A DNA stretch of 64,000 bases. Origin: an uncultured Muribaculaceae bacterium. Lineage in GTDB: Bacteria; Bacteroidota; Bacteroidia; Bacteroidales; Muribaculaceae. A model generated the notes under the pieces. It had not been told where the DNA came from. It ran no database searches and saw only the letters and a list, made by a program, of their open reading frames with translations. The stretch lies in contig CAJUPZ010000002.1 of the NCBI GenBank assembly GCA_910588065.1, positions 62,001 through 126,000 of the forward strand. Direction: 5' to 3'. Below are positions 25,234-35,979 of this stretch, in pieces. The position numbers and the translations under genes were made by a program. Within the stretch, counting starts at the first letter, position 1; each line of letters begins with the position of its first letter.

Positions 25234-25960
25234 GGATCACTCCCTGCTTTTTCCAGATGAGAATCATGATGAATCCGAAAATCATACCGCCGAGGTGTGC
25301 GAAGTGTGCAACACCGTCTGTTGCATGGCTCAGACCTATGAGAAGCTCAATGGCGCCGTAGCCGATAACCATCCATTTGGCTTTTATTGGCACCGGTATG
25401 AACATTATGTAGAGCGGCATATTGGGGAAAATCATGCCGAATGCGAGGAGCACGCCGTATATTGCACCGGAAGCGCCAACGGTTATAAGCTGGTTGAGGA
25501 AGGGGAGCTCCATACCCTCGGCCACGGCAGAGTCGATTGCCTGACGGGCCATGTCGAAAGTGATGCCGTTCATGTTTGCGAGCGGCTTTACAAAGATGTC
25601 CTGCCAAGTGAAAGCCCACACCAGCTCCTGCACAACGGCTGCCCCGATGCCGCAGCTGATGTAATAAAACAGGTAGCGGGGGCTGCCGAGCACTCTCTCC
25701 AGAGTGATACCGAACATGAAGAGGGTGAACATATTGAAAAGAATATGGGCGAAATCGGTGGTTGAGTGCATGAACATATATGTCAGCAGCTGCGCGGGGT
25801 TGAAGTCGGAAGCCTTGAAGAAGTGGAGGGCACCGTAGTCGGTGAACAGCGAAGCAATGCGCGGCGAAAGCATCATTGCCAGCCATACAATGAAGTTGAT
25901 TATGATGAGGTTTTTAGTAACCGGTGGAATGTTTGAAAAAATTGAGCCTTGTGTGCGCAT
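25217..25960 (-). CDS. Rhomboid-family intramembrane serine protease (first of a tandem pair)
   Basis: A 247-residue membrane protein with about six hydrophobic helices. Landmarks are HILFN (72-76), GASGAIYG with Ser164, and VAHFAHLGG with His222. This is a full active-site set, so it should be a working protease. Residues 115-160 form an extra loop between helices. It is followed by a second rhomboid and an EEP-family gene with overlapping ends. A -7 box is present at 25998-26005 on this strand. Confidence 0.85.
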   Translation of the reverse strand: MRTQGSIFSNIPPVTKNLIIINFIVWLAMMLSPRIASLFTDYGALHFFKASDFNPAQLLTYMFMHSTTDFAHILFNMFTLFMFGITLERVLGSPRYLFYYISCGIGAAVVQELVWAFTWQDIFVKPLANMNGITFDMARQAIDSAVAEGMELPFLNQLITVGASGAIYGVLLAFGMIFPNMPLYIMFIPVPIKAKWMVIGYGAIELLIGLSHATDGVAHFAHLGGMIFGFIMILIWKKQGVIHGNRF

Positions 25961-25997
25961 ATAATGGCAATATTAAAGAGGTCGGTTAATGATGAGG

Positions 25998-26005
25998 CAA
26001 AGGTA
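25998..26005 (-). promoter_or_regulatory. Promoter -7 box of the rhomboid operon
   Basis: Minus strand TACCTTTG matches TAnnTTTG; it lies 38 bases before the first rhomboid start codon at 25960. Confidence 0.55.
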
Positions 26006-26109
26006 CGAAAAAAAGCGATTATAGGTGCAGAGTGTCGGAGAAGAGGTTGAAAATGTACGTAATTTCCAATTTTTTTAGAAAAAAAGACGTAAATCTCAAT
26101 TAAATCCGT

Positions 26110-26117
26110 TATATTTG
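26110..26117 (+). promoter_or_regulatory. Promoter -7 box of the HU gene
   Basis: TATATTTG is an exact TAnnTTTG match 43 bases before the HU start at 26160, giving a leader of about 35 bases. Confidence 0.6.
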
Positions 26118-26159
26118 TTGCAAATTTCAAAACATACAACTAAACTCAATACGTATATC

Positions 26160-26429
26160 ATGAACAAGACAGAGCTTATCAATGCTGTTGCCGAAAAGGC
26201 AAATCTCTCAAAAGTTCAGGCTAAAGCCGCTCTCGATGCAACTCTCAACACAATCGCCGAGGCTCTTCTCAATGACGACAAAGTGGCAATCATAGGCTTC
26301 GGCACATTCGGCGTGTCAGAAAAGACCGCCCGCACAGGAATCAACCCCCGCACCAAGGAAAAAATCGAAATCCCCGCCCGCAAAGTGGTTAAATTCAAAC
26401 CCGGTGCAGAACTCAGCCTTGTAAAGTAA
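26160..26429 (+). CDS. HU-family nucleoid DNA-binding protein
   Basis: An 89-residue protein (start at 26160, MNKTELINAVAEKANLSK) of standard HU length with the signature GFGTFGVSEKTARTGINPRTKEKI, whose arm and proline tip bend DNA, and a closing VVKFKPGAELS. HU coats and bends DNA in the nucleoid. The frame is open upstream, but the promoter box and HU alignment support this start. It stands alone with its own promoter and terminator, divergent from the rhomboid operon. Confidence 0.93.
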   Translation: MNKTELINAVAEKANLSKVQAKAALDATLNTIAEALLNDDKVAIIGFGTFGVSEKTARTGINPRTKEKIEIPARKVVKFKPGAELSLVK

Positions 26430-26454
26430 TACAGCGACAGAGGAAAAGAAAAAG

Positions 26455-26485
26455 AGCCGTCCCCGAAAGGGGGCGGCTTCTTTAT
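26455..26485 (+). terminator. Terminator of the HU gene
   Basis: AGCCGTCCCC pairs with GGGGGCGGCT around GAAA (26455-26478), followed by a T-rich stretch, 26 bases after the HU stop. Confidence 0.8.
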
Positions 26486-26500
26486 TGCAGGGTGGAGGAA

Positions 26501-28531
26501 TTATCTGACAATCAGCTCGTCGGTGAACAGCACGCCCTCTTTGGCGCGGGCTATGTAGCGGATGTAGCGGGCCTTTTCGCTGCCGCTCCAGCTGTAGGTT
26601 TTGAAACTAACGCCGTCTGTCGCTTTCTGTTCATGATTGACAGTGGCGATTGTCTTGAATGACTTGCCGTCTCGTGAAATCTGTATCTCAACCTGCGAGG
26701 GATGCCATACCCCGGGGCCGATGAGCTGCATGAATTCGCACCCTATATATTTAATAGGTGTAACCTTTTCCAGGTCAACAGTCACATCCATGCGTTCATC
26801 GCCTTTGTATAGGTAGCCCTGCCACAGTTGGTCGCTGTAGTTCCATCCGCCGCGCACACCGTCGGTGAGTGTCGCTGTGCCGTTTGCGGGGTAGTTTCTC
26901 CACCAGGGTATGTTGTATGTAACTGTTTTGCCGAGGGCAAGATGATTTTCAGGGCGTTTGGCTTCGGGCTTGTTGCCGATTTCTGTCTCGAGGTTGAAAA
27001 CGGTATATCCATCGGCACTCATCTGCTTGCCGAGTGCTATCGCTCTGGGCAAGAAGTCGTCGAACTGCCTTTTGTCCTGGTCGGTCCATCCGATTTCGGC
27101 AATCGCGAACATTCTTGGATAGAGCATGTACTCAGCGTGTTCGGCAGTGGGGATGTATTCGCACCATAGGTTGCCCTGCACACCAATCATATTTTGAGCG
27201 GCGGTGCTGTCAATTGAATCGGGCACAGGGTTGTAGGAGTATACCCGGCTGATGGGCAGGTAGCCGCCGATGGCTTCGGGCTGCGACGCCGGAGCATCCT
27301 GATAGCTGTCAAGGTAGCAGTAGCCGCCGGGTGACATTATTGCTTGATGGCCGGCTTTGGCAGCGGCGATACCGCTTTCGGTTCCGCGCCAGGACATCAC
27401 GGCAGCATTGGGAGCGATACCCCCTTCCATAATCTCATCCCATCCGAGCAGGCGGCGTCCCTTTGAGTTGAGGTATTTTTCGATGCGTTCAACAAGGTAG
27501 CTCTGCAGCTCGTCGACATCCTTGAGGTTGTTGTCAGCCATGCGTTTTTTGCATAGTTCGCATTCTTTCCATGCGCGCTTTGAGGCTTCATCGCCGCCGA
27601 TGTGGATTGTTTCGCTTGGAAAGAGTTCAATCACTTCATCAAGCACATTCTGCAAAAACTCGAAAGTCTGTTCATTTCCCACACAGAAGTCGGGCTGCCC
27701 GGCGGGGTTGTGAGTGCATGACAGTTCGGGGAAAGTGGCGGTGACCTCCTCGGAATGTGAGGGCATTTCTATTTCCGGCACAATGTTGATATAGCGTTTT
27801 GCGGCGTAGTCAACCAGTTCACGTATATCGGCTTTTGTCAGATAGCCGCCGAAGGCAGCGGAGTCAGATTGGTGGGCGTAGCGGTTGCCCCCCTCGTTCC
27901 ATTGCTTCCATGTGGGCTGCGGCCGCCATGCTGCGTATTCGGTAAGCTGTGGATAGCGGTCGATTTCAATTCTCCATCCGGCGGCGTCAGTGAGGTGGAG
28001 GTGAAGGTTGTTCAGCTTGAGCTTGGCCATTGCGTCAATCTGTTTTTTGATGAAATCTTTGTCGCGGAAATGGCGTGAGATGTCAAGCATCATGCCACGG
28101 TAGCCGAATCTGGGTTGGTCGGCTATAGTGACGGCGCGTATTGTGTTTTTGCTGTCGGCGAGCTGCTGCAGAGTAACAAGCCCTCTGAACAGGCCGGCAC
28201 CGGATGTGGCGGTGATGACAGCGCTGTCCGGGGTGACATTCAGCAGGTATCCTTCCGGAGAGGAGATGCGTTCGACGGCCGGCTCAATGCGGAGTGCAAT
28301 ACCACCCTTGGGGTTTGCCGCCGGGGTGAACGGCATCCAGGTGGCTGCGTATTCGGCAAGGGCAGTGGAGTCGGATTGCGGAGCGCTTATAACAATAGGC
28401 GCGTTTGGCACAAGAGTGAGGCTGCCGATGCGGTCGGCGACAAAATTCGGTTTCGGCACAATGTTGTGTGCCGTAGCCGATGGAATTGTAGCGGCTGCCA
28501 ATATGGCTGCCAGTAATAAGGATTGTTTCAT
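26501..28531 (-). CDS. Secreted GH20 beta-N-acetylhexosaminidase
   Basis: From 28531 (MKQSLLLAAIL) a 676-residue protein with a signal peptide (about 1-20), a GH20b N-terminal domain (to about 140) and the GH20 barrel. The barrel carries the catalytic pair D314-E315 in HIGGDEAS, the upstream LNNLHLHLTDAAGWRIEID segment and a YLDSYQ region. A C-terminal domain from about 540 resembles F5/8 type C or Ig-like carbohydrate-binding modules. It should remove terminal GlcNAc or GalNAc from host glycans or chitobiose, probably in the periplasm. It follows the acyltransferase gene by one base and is the last gene of the pepT-miaA operon. Confidence 0.9.
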   Translation of the reverse strand: MKQSLLLAAILAAATIPSATAHNIVPKPNFVADRIGSLTLVPNAPIVISAPQSDSTALAEYAATWMPFTPAANPKGGIALRIEPAVERISSPEGYLLNVTPDSAVITATSGAGLFRGLVTLQQLADSKNTIRAVTIADQPRFGYRGMMLDISRHFRDKDFIKKQIDAMAKLKLNNLHLHLTDAAGWRIEIDRYPQLTEYAAWRPQPTWKQWNEGGNRYAHQSDSAAFGGYLTKADIRELVDYAAKRYINIVPEIEMPSHSEEVTATFPELSCTHNPAGQPDFCVGNEQTFEFLQNVLDEVIELFPSETIHIGGDEASKRAWKECELCKKRMADNNLKDVDELQSYLVERIEKYLNSKGRRLLGWDEIMEGGIAPNAAVMSWRGTESGIAAAKAGHQAIMSPGGYCYLDSYQDAPASQPEAIGGYLPISRVYSYNPVPDSIDSTAAQNMIGVQGNLWCEYIPTAEHAEYMLYPRMFAIAEIGWTDQDKRQFDDFLPRAIALGKQMSADGYTVFNLETEIGNKPEAKRPENHLALGKTVTYNIPWWRNYPANGTATLTDGVRGGWNYSDQLWQGYLYKGDERMDVTVDLEKVTPIKYIGCEFMQLIGPGVWHPSQVEIQISRDGKSFKTIATVNHEQKATDGVSFKTYSWSGSEKARYIRYIARAKEGVLFTDELIVR

Positions 28532-28532
28532 A

Positions 28533-29711
28533 TCAGGCAACAAAACGTTTGGTGAATCGGGTCAGAGACATGAGCCATGACAATATGGCAGCGGCTGAGA
28601 AGCTGCACAGCGCCATTGCAAAAATTTTGAGGGCGGGGTGGATTGTCAGGGCGTTGAATATGTCGAAGGAGATATATACGAAGATGAAATGGCACAGGTA
28701 TATGCCGAAAGAGAGGCGCGCCAAGGCGGAGAGCCATCGGCGGGGGCGCATTTTGATGCGGCTGCAAAGTGCGAGCACCGGAAAAGTCATCATAAACACA
28801 TTTATGCCGGTGAAGTACCATATCACTTCCAGATATGAGTAGTCGCCCGGAAAAAAGTCCTGAATCCGCACGAATCCTCCGAAGGTTATGAGGTAGCCGA
28901 CAGCAAACATCGGCAGGCACACCGCGAGCATTTTCGGTGTGGTCCAGCTAAGCGGAAAGCGGCGCAGGTAATAGGTGAGCACAATATAGCCGATGAATCC
29001 GGTCATGTAGTAAAAAGTGCCGTAAGCGTTCCAGTCGCAGGCACCGAAAATCTCCATGCAGCCGAAGTTACCCTGGTAGCCGACATGGGGTGCAAGGAGC
29101 TTTAGATAGGGGATGAAGAGTGTGAAGCCCCAGATGTAGAGGAAAATACGGAGGTCTTTTTTGTCGGCGGCGGTCATCCATGAGTTAAGCACCGGCATAA
29201 TCATGTAAAGGCCTACAAGCATGTAAAGATACCAGAGCGGAACGGTGTCGAAATTGAAATTGAACACCATGAGCCATATCTTGTTGAGGAGGTTGGCGCC
29301 GGTGTATGAAGGCACGTCGATTGTCGGGTTGAGCGTGGCGGGGTTGATGAGGCTGTAGTATATGTGGAACAGTACGGGCAGCGCGATGCTCCAGAATATC
29401 AGCGGGGGAATGATGCGTCCGATACGTTTTTTATAAAATGAGCGCATGGTGCAGCCCTGGGGCATAGGCAGCAGGAGGATTGCAGTCATCATCACGAATA
29501 GCGGAACGCTGGGTCTTGTGAGGCTGCCGATGGCGGAACCGGTTATAAAAGCGGTGCGGTCGGTGTCGAAAGCTCCGACAAAACTGTCGCAGCAGTGAGC
29601 AAGCACCACCAGGGCACAAGCTACCACTCTGAGTAGATCAACCCAGGGAATTCTATCTGCCGGATGAAGTTCAGCCGGAGTGGCAATTTCTGAAAGAGTT
29701 GCTGTTTTCAT
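28533..29711 (-). CDS. Acyltransferase-3 family membrane protein
   Basis: A 392-residue inner-membrane protein with about ten hydrophobic segments and the acyltransferase-3 opening IPWVDLLRVVACALVVLAHCCD, including the conserved His/Arg near the first helix. Family members transfer acetyl or other acyl groups to cell-surface sugars and antibiotics; the acceptor is not identifiable. The N-terminal 40 bases overlap the end of miaA (29671-29711), and no later Met precedes the conserved start of the domain, so the overlap looks genuine. Confidence 0.78.
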   Translation of the reverse strand: MKTATLSEIATPAELHPADRIPWVDLLRVVACALVVLAHCCDSFVGAFDTDRTAFITGSAIGSLTRPSVPLFVMMTAILLLPMPQGCTMRSFYKKRIGRIIPPLIFWSIALPVLFHIYYSLINPATLNPTIDVPSYTGANLLNKIWLMVFNFNFDTVPLWYLYMLVGLYMIMPVLNSWMTAADKKDLRIFLYIWGFTLFIPYLKLLAPHVGYQGNFGCMEIFGACDWNAYGTFYYMTGFIGYIVLTYYLRRFPLSWTTPKMLAVCLPMFAVGYLITFGGFVRIQDFFPGDYSYLEVIWYFTGINVFMMTFPVLALCSRIKMRPRRWLSALARLSFGIYLCHFIFVYISFDIFNALTIHPALKIFAMALCSFSAAAILSWLMSLTRFTKRFVA

Positions 29712-30615
29712 GGGATATGATATTAAGGGCTGTTGTAAATGCGTTTTCGGGAGGGAGCATGATGATGTCGGGCGATTTTTTCATCCAGGTGAGCTGCTTT
29801 TTTGCGTACACTCTGGTGTTTTTCGCAATCCGGGGTATTGCGGTGGCGCGGTCCATTTTGCCCTCCATCATGGCAAAAAGTTCTTTGTAGCCGACGGTGT
29901 TGAGCGAGTTGAGGTGGCGCAAGTGAAACACAGCTGCGGCTTCCTGCTCCATTCCGGCCTCAATCATAGCATCCACTCTGGCATTTATTCTGTCAAACAG
30001 CTCCTGACGCGGATAGTCGATTGCAAATTTCAGAATGTTGAAAGGGCGGGTGCGCTTTGTGCCTGTGCGCAGCGATGAGTATGGCACTCCGGCCTGGAGC
30101 GATATTTCGATTGCGTGGATAATGCGCTTGTGGTTGTTCAGGTCCACAATCCGGTAGTAGTCAGGGTCTATTTCCTGCAGCTTTGTTCTTATAGCATCAA
30201 TGCCTCTGGAGGTGTAGATATCCATAGCGGCCTGACGTATTTCCGGAGAAATGTCAGGCAAGTCGTCAATGCCGTTGACAACAGCATCTATATACATCAT
30301 GGAGCCTCCGCACATTATGGCGTAGTCGCTTGACTGCCAGAGAGCCGGCAACAGTTTCATAACATCAGCCTCGAATCTGGCCGCGCTGTATGGACTGTCA
30401 AGACTCAGCGTGGCCACAAAGTGGTGGGGCACAGCATTGAGCTGGTCCGGCGTCGGAGCGGCGGTGCCAATCGGTATGTATTTGTATATCTGGCGTGAGT
30501 CGGCAGATATAATGTGGCAACCGAGCGTTTTCGCAAGCTCCACGGCCAAGGCACTTTTGCCTGAGCCGGTGGGGCCTGTGATAACTATGAGGGTTTTGCG
30601 TGGAGTGTTTGTCAC
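29671..30615 (-). CDS. miaA: tRNA dimethylallyltransferase MiaA
   Basis: A 314-residue enzyme with P-loop GPTGSGKS (14-21), the DSRQIYKYIPIGTAAPT segment and the VGYKEL motif near 245, all diagnostic for MiaA. It transfers a dimethylallyl group to N6 of A37 in tRNAs that read UNN codons, improving decoding. It overlaps the pepT stop by four bases upstream and the acyltransferase start by 41 bases downstream. Confidence 0.94.
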   Translation of the reverse strand: MTNTPRKTLIVITGPTGSGKSALAVELAKTLGCHIISADSRQIYKYIPIGTAAPTPDQLNAVPHHFVATLSLDSPYSAARFEADVMKLLPALWQSSDYAIMCGGSMMYIDAVVNGIDDLPDISPEIRQAAMDIYTSRGIDAIRTKLQEIDPDYYRIVDLNNHKRIIHAIEISLQAGVPYSSLRTGTKRTRPFNILKFAIDYPRQELFDRINARVDAMIEAGMEQEAAAVFHLRHLNSLNTVGYKELFAMMEGKMDRATAIPRIAKNTRVYAKKQLTWMKKSPDIIMLPPENAFTTALNIISHENSNSFRNCHSG

Positions 30616-31844
30616 TTATTCTCTTCGGCAACGAGCTTTGCAATTTCAACGATAGTGGCAGTAGCTTTTTCCATTGAGGGAATTGGCACAAACTCGTATC
30701 TGCCATGGAAGTTGAGGCCACCGGCAAAGATGTTGGGGCAGGGCAGACCTTTGAATGACAGCTGGGCGCCGTCTGTTCCACCGCGGATTGGCACTACCAC
30801 AGGTGTTATACCGGCGCGGCGCATAGCCTCTTCGGCAATTTCGACGATGTGGATCACGGGGTCGATTTTTTCGCGCATATTGTAGTACTGGTCGCGGATT
30901 TCGAGCTCTGCCACCCCGGGAAATTCGTTGTTTATTTTGCGGGTGAGGTGCTCCAGCTCCTTTTTGCGGCGTTCAAATCGGTCGCGGTCGTGGTCTCGTA
31001 TAATATAAGTGAGGACAGTTTTCTCCACGGTGCCTTCAATCGAGGTGAGGTGGTAGAATCCTTCATAGCCCTCGGTGTGCTCGGGAGTTTCCCAGCGGGG
31101 AAGCATGATGGCAAACTGGTTTGCAATACGGATGGAGTTTATCATCTTGTGCTTTGCCGAACCGGGGTGGACATTGCGTCCATTGAATGTTACATGAGCC
31201 ACGGCTGCGTTGAAGTTTTCAAACTCAAGTTCGCCAACCGCACCGCCATCCATTGTGTATGCCCATTTTGCACCGAACCGGTCAACGTCAAATTTGTGCG
31301 CTCCCTGACCAATCTCTTCATCGGGGTTGAAGGCAATACGGATTTTTCCGTGAGCTATGCCGGGATTTTTCATCAGGTAGTCGACAGCTGTGACAATTTC
31401 GGCGATACCGGCTTTGTCGTCGGCACCAAGAAGAGTGTTGCCGTCGGTTACAATGAGGTCCTGACCGAGGTAGTCGTTGAGCTCAGGAAAATCATTCGGG
31501 CTCAGAACAATGTTTTTCTCAGCGTTGAGAGTTATGTCTCCACCCTGATAGTCCTTGACAATACGAGGGTTGACATGGCGTCCGGAAGCATCGGGCGATG
31601 TGTCCAGATGAGCGATGAATCCCACAACCGGCACATTCTCGCAGCCGGGGGTTGCGGGTAGGGAAGCCATCAGGTAGCCGTTTTCGTCAAGAGTTATCTC
31701 GCTCAGACCGAGGTTGGTGAGCTGGTCACGAAGGTGCTGCGCAAAAATCATCTGCCCCGGAGTAGAGGGGGTCATCTGTGTCAGTTCGTCACTCTGTGTG
31801 TCAAACTTTACATATTGCAGAAATCTGTCGACTACTGATGTCAT
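30612..31844 (-). CDS. pepT: Peptidase T (tripeptide aminopeptidase)
   Basis: From 31844 (MTSVVDRFLQYVKFDTQSDE) a 410-residue M20B metallopeptidase, the normal PepT length. Visible signatures are FIAHLDTSPD (zinc His and catalytic Asp), LLGADDKAGIAEIV (bridging Asp), FNPDEEIGQG (catalytic Glu) and PIRGGTDGAQLSFKG. The protein removes N-terminal residues from tripeptides in the cytoplasm. The frame continues upstream without a protein-like sequence. A promoter box lies at 31941-31948, giving a leader of about 90 bases. Confidence 0.94.
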   Translation of the reverse strand: MTSVVDRFLQYVKFDTQSDELTQMTPSTPGQMIFAQHLRDQLTNLGLSEITLDENGYLMASLPATPGCENVPVVGFIAHLDTSPDASGRHVNPRIVKDYQGGDITLNAEKNIVLSPNDFPELNDYLGQDLIVTDGNTLLGADDKAGIAEIVTAVDYLMKNPGIAHGKIRIAFNPDEEIGQGAHKFDVDRFGAKWAYTMDGGAVGELEFENFNAAVAHVTFNGRNVHPGSAKHKMINSIRIANQFAIMLPRWETPEHTEGYEGFYHLTSIEGTVEKTVLTYIIRDHDRDRFERRKKELEHLTRKINNEFPGVAELEIRDQYYNMREKIDPVIHIVEIAEEAMRRAGITPVVVPIRGGTDGAQLSFKGLPCPNIFAGGLNFHGRYEFVPIPSMEKATATIVEIAKLVAEENK

Positions 31845-31940
31845 TTGATTGTTAGTTTTAATTGGTTGTTGATTCAAGTATATATAACAAGGCGTCATTG
31901 GAAAGCATATACATTTCCGGTGGCAGCCCTTTGGGCATTG

Positions 31941-31948
31941 CAAAAGTA
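31941..31948 (-). promoter_or_regulatory. Promoter -7 box of the pepT operon
   Basis: Minus strand TACTTTTG matches TAnnTTTG. It would drive pepT, miaA, the acyltransferase and the GH20 gene, whose ends overlap or nearly touch. The rest of the 31845-32234 gap holds the dnaK leader and no gene. Confidence 0.5.
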
Positions 31949-32136
31949 CATAAAAATATCGGTTTTGGGATTGCTGACAGGCAAAAAGTGGCGCAATCGG
32001 CGTCAAGGCTATTGCCAAACGTGCGGAATTTGGCAAAGAATTGTCAATTTTGTCAGTATTTGTCAGCGGTTGTGTCATGTTGTGGATGTGCGTAAAGCAT
32101 TGATTTGCCATATTTTTAGATAGCGCTCAACTTTTT

Positions 32137-32192
32137 TGGCACAAGATTTGTTCCTATATTGACGCCGCGGGAGTGGAAATCACTCTCCGGCG
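32137..32192 (+). promoter_or_regulatory. dnaK promoter region with sigma-54-like element and leader hairpin
   Basis: TGGCAC at 32137-32142, five bases, then TTGT at 32148-32151 resembles the sigma-54 -24/-12 promoter (TGGCAC-N5-TTGC) with one mismatch at the -12 cytosine. A start about 12 bases further would begin at a hairpin (CGCCG...GGAGTG / CACTC...CGGCG, 32163-32192). An alternative reading is a weak sigma-A-type box AAGATTTG at 32143-32150. No CIRCE element is present. Confidence 0.35.
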
Positions 32193-32234
32193 CATAGGTG
32201 AAATTAATAATAAACAACATAAAATTCTTTTATT

Positions 32235-34139
<1,905 letters not shown>

Positions 34140-34156
34140 CCCCGCATAAATCTTCA

Positions 34157-34213
34157 AAACAAGCGAAACGGCTTGCATGGGCAACCACCCTGCAAGCCGC
34201 TTCGCTTGTTTTA
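34157..34213. terminator. Bidirectional terminator between dnaK and the caspase operon
   Basis: A near-perfect stem pairs AACAAGCGAA plus CGGCTTGCA with TGCAAGCCG plus TTCGCTTGTT, flanked by A on the left and T on the right. It follows the dnaK stop by about 20 bases and precedes the minus-strand gene ending at 34220, so it can serve both. Confidence 0.85.
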
Positions 34214-34219
34214 TTACAT

Positions 34220-34792
34220 TTACTGTATTGTACCAATCCTTGCCATTAATTTGGTATTTCGTAAAGTGTCGTTGGGCTTCACATTCTCGGTAGCTACCGC
34301 CGCGATTACGGACTTTTCAGTATTGAATATATTGCCGGTAAAAGCAACATTTATAGTGTCGGTGTCATGGATTAACTTCATTCGGGTATCAAAATGCCAT
34401 GAAATATTCTCATTGATAATTTCAGGATCTATGATATTTTTGACTATTTGGTATTTTACATTTTGAGTTTGACGCGTTATGCGGGCAATAGATGATGCTG
34501 CATATTGGTAAGATATCTTCTTAGACTCACCTAATCTGATTAATGTTATGCAGTCATTATTTGTAGTGTCGACAGCACACATTAATATATCCTCTGGCAG
34601 TTGATTCGCTGGTGCTATAATTAGGTTGGCAGTATCTTCAAAATGATAGGTCATATTTTCGGATGGAATGATATAGACCCGTTTTATGTCATCCCAATAA
34701 GGAGTGTCTGTGTCATAATTGTGCGAATTGTTGTTACAGCCGGATAATATTATGACAGTATAGGCAAATATAATAAGTAATAGCCCTCTCAT
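34220..34792 (-). CDS. Lipoprotein of unknown function, third gene of the caspase operon
   Basis: A 190-residue lipoprotein (lipobox ILSGC, Cys19) followed by Asn/Asp/Ser-rich linker and a beta-rich domain without a recognisable family. No catalytic motif is seen. Its start shares ATGA with the stop of the caspase gene, so the two products are made together. The A+T content is higher than in neighbouring housekeeping genes. A partner, inhibitor or target of the secreted caspase are possible roles, but nothing in the sequence decides. Confidence 0.6.
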   Translation of the reverse strand: MRGLLLIIFAYTVIILSGCNNNSHNYDTDTPYWDDIKRVYIIPSENMTYHFEDTANLIIAPANQLPEDILMCAVDTTNNDCITLIRLGESKKISYQYAASSIARITRQTQNVKYQIVKNIIDPEIINENISWHFDTRMKLIHDTDTINVAFTGNIFNTEKSVIAAVATENVKPNDTLRNTKLMARIGTIQ

Positions 34793-35979
34793 TTAATCAG
34801 TTTTAATGATTTCCACTCATTTTCCATTCCGACAGATACAGCAATTCGTGGTGTCTGAGGCAGATTATTTATGCGCCTTGATTCTAAAGATACTTTCTCT
34901 CTAATATACTCGGCAAGTTCTCCTAAAGAAGTTTTACCTTTAGACTCCTGAAGTTTTGACAGAAGATAATAGGTGAACAATCCATGTTTTTCCTGTTTAT
35001 GAGAATAAGCAGCCTCATCATCTGATGTTGCGCTGAATACAATTGTTTTTCCGGTCGGAGCAGTTTCTTTCGGCTTCAATTTTACCCCGCGTGCAGCCAC
35101 AATCATATCTCCTCCGCGCTGAGCCCCACTGAAGCATGCATCAAGAAAAATTACGCACTTATTTATGTTCTTAGAGTTAATCCGTTCATATAGACTGCTT
35201 AGCGACATACATATATCTGTGTCAGTGCCGTCTGCGTCTACAGGCATCAGAAAAGCATCCTTTGTTTGATTGTCCGGTATTCCATGACCGGCATAGTATA
35301 TAATTATATTGGCTTCGCCGTTCATCATATCGCCAAGATCCAGTATATCTGAAAATGATTTTCTCATCTTTCCATAAGTTAGATCTTTAGCGTATCTGAG
35401 ATTTTCATTCGGAATTCCTAATGTTTTGAGACAATATTCCTTAAAAGCTAATCCATCATTTGTAGCGTTTTCAACATTAGATGCAAGCTCATAATTTTCA
35501 TTTGAAATTATGAGTGCTAATGTCTTTTCGTTCTTTATTCCGGTTATTGGTGCGGCATTTACACCTGTTGAAGTATCGATTCCAACAATAGGTTCGCTTA
35601 GGTTGGACTGACCCATGAAATTCTGTTGAGCGACATTTTGTTGAGACATGGTATTGTTTCTCAATGCCATAGCAGTCTCATTTATTTTTACAACGTATAC
35701 ATGGCCTGTAGTGTCAAAAGGCTTTTTAGGCACATCTATATCGTAATATAGGTAAGTCTGGGACTGAAATTTGAATTTAATAGGGAGCTGGTTTTTGGGA
35801 ATCTCTACAACGTATGGCAGAGATGAAATCACTTCGGTTCTACCGGTTTCACCAATAGACAGTTGGATGGGTTCGTAGGTTGAACCTGTCAACTTGATCT
35901 TTACTGTTTTTCCAGCAAAACAGTTTGTGGAAGTGATAATGCTGATAAAGAGTATGGCGAGCGTTGTTATATGTTTCAT
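34789..35979 (-). CDS. Secreted caspase-fold cysteine peptidase (C14 family)
   Basis: From 35979 (MKHITTLAIL) a 396-residue protein with a signal peptide (about 1-22), a beta domain resembling PEGA-like modules (24-105), a Gln/Asn-rich linker (105-150) and a caspase domain (about 152-385). The catalytic dyad is intact: His232 in IIIYYAGHG and Cys282 in FLDACFSG. Such p20-type domains cut after Arg/Lys in metacaspases or Asp in caspases; the specificity here is unknown. The location should be periplasmic or extracellular. Start and stop overlap both neighbours by four bases. It has no kinase, NACHT or effector domain, unlike caspases of known defence systems. Confidence 0.85.
   Translation of the reverse strand: MKHITTLAILFISIITSTNCFAGKTVKIKLTGSTYEPIQLSIGETGRTEVISSLPYVVEIPKNQLPIKFKFQSQTYLYYDIDVPKKPFDTTGHVYVVKINETAMALRNNTMSQQNVAQQNFMGQSNLSEPIVGIDTSTGVNAAPITGIKNEKTLALIISNENYELASNVENATNDGLAFKEYCLKTLGIPNENLRYAKDLTYGKMRKSFSDILDLGDMMNGEANIIIYYAGHGIPDNQTKDAFLMPVDADGTDTDICMSLSSLYERINSKNINKCVIFLDACFSGAQRGGDMIVAARGVKLKPKETAPTGKTIVFSATSDDEAAYSHKQEKHGLFTYYLLSKLQESKGKTSLGELAEYIREKVSLESRRINNLPQTPRIAVSVGMENEWKSLKLIK

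Noticed and set aside
32163..32192. CIRCE heat-shock operator before dnaK
   Set aside because: The GAGTG/CACTC arms are only five bases around five, without the TTAGCACTC-N9-GAGTGCTAA layout.
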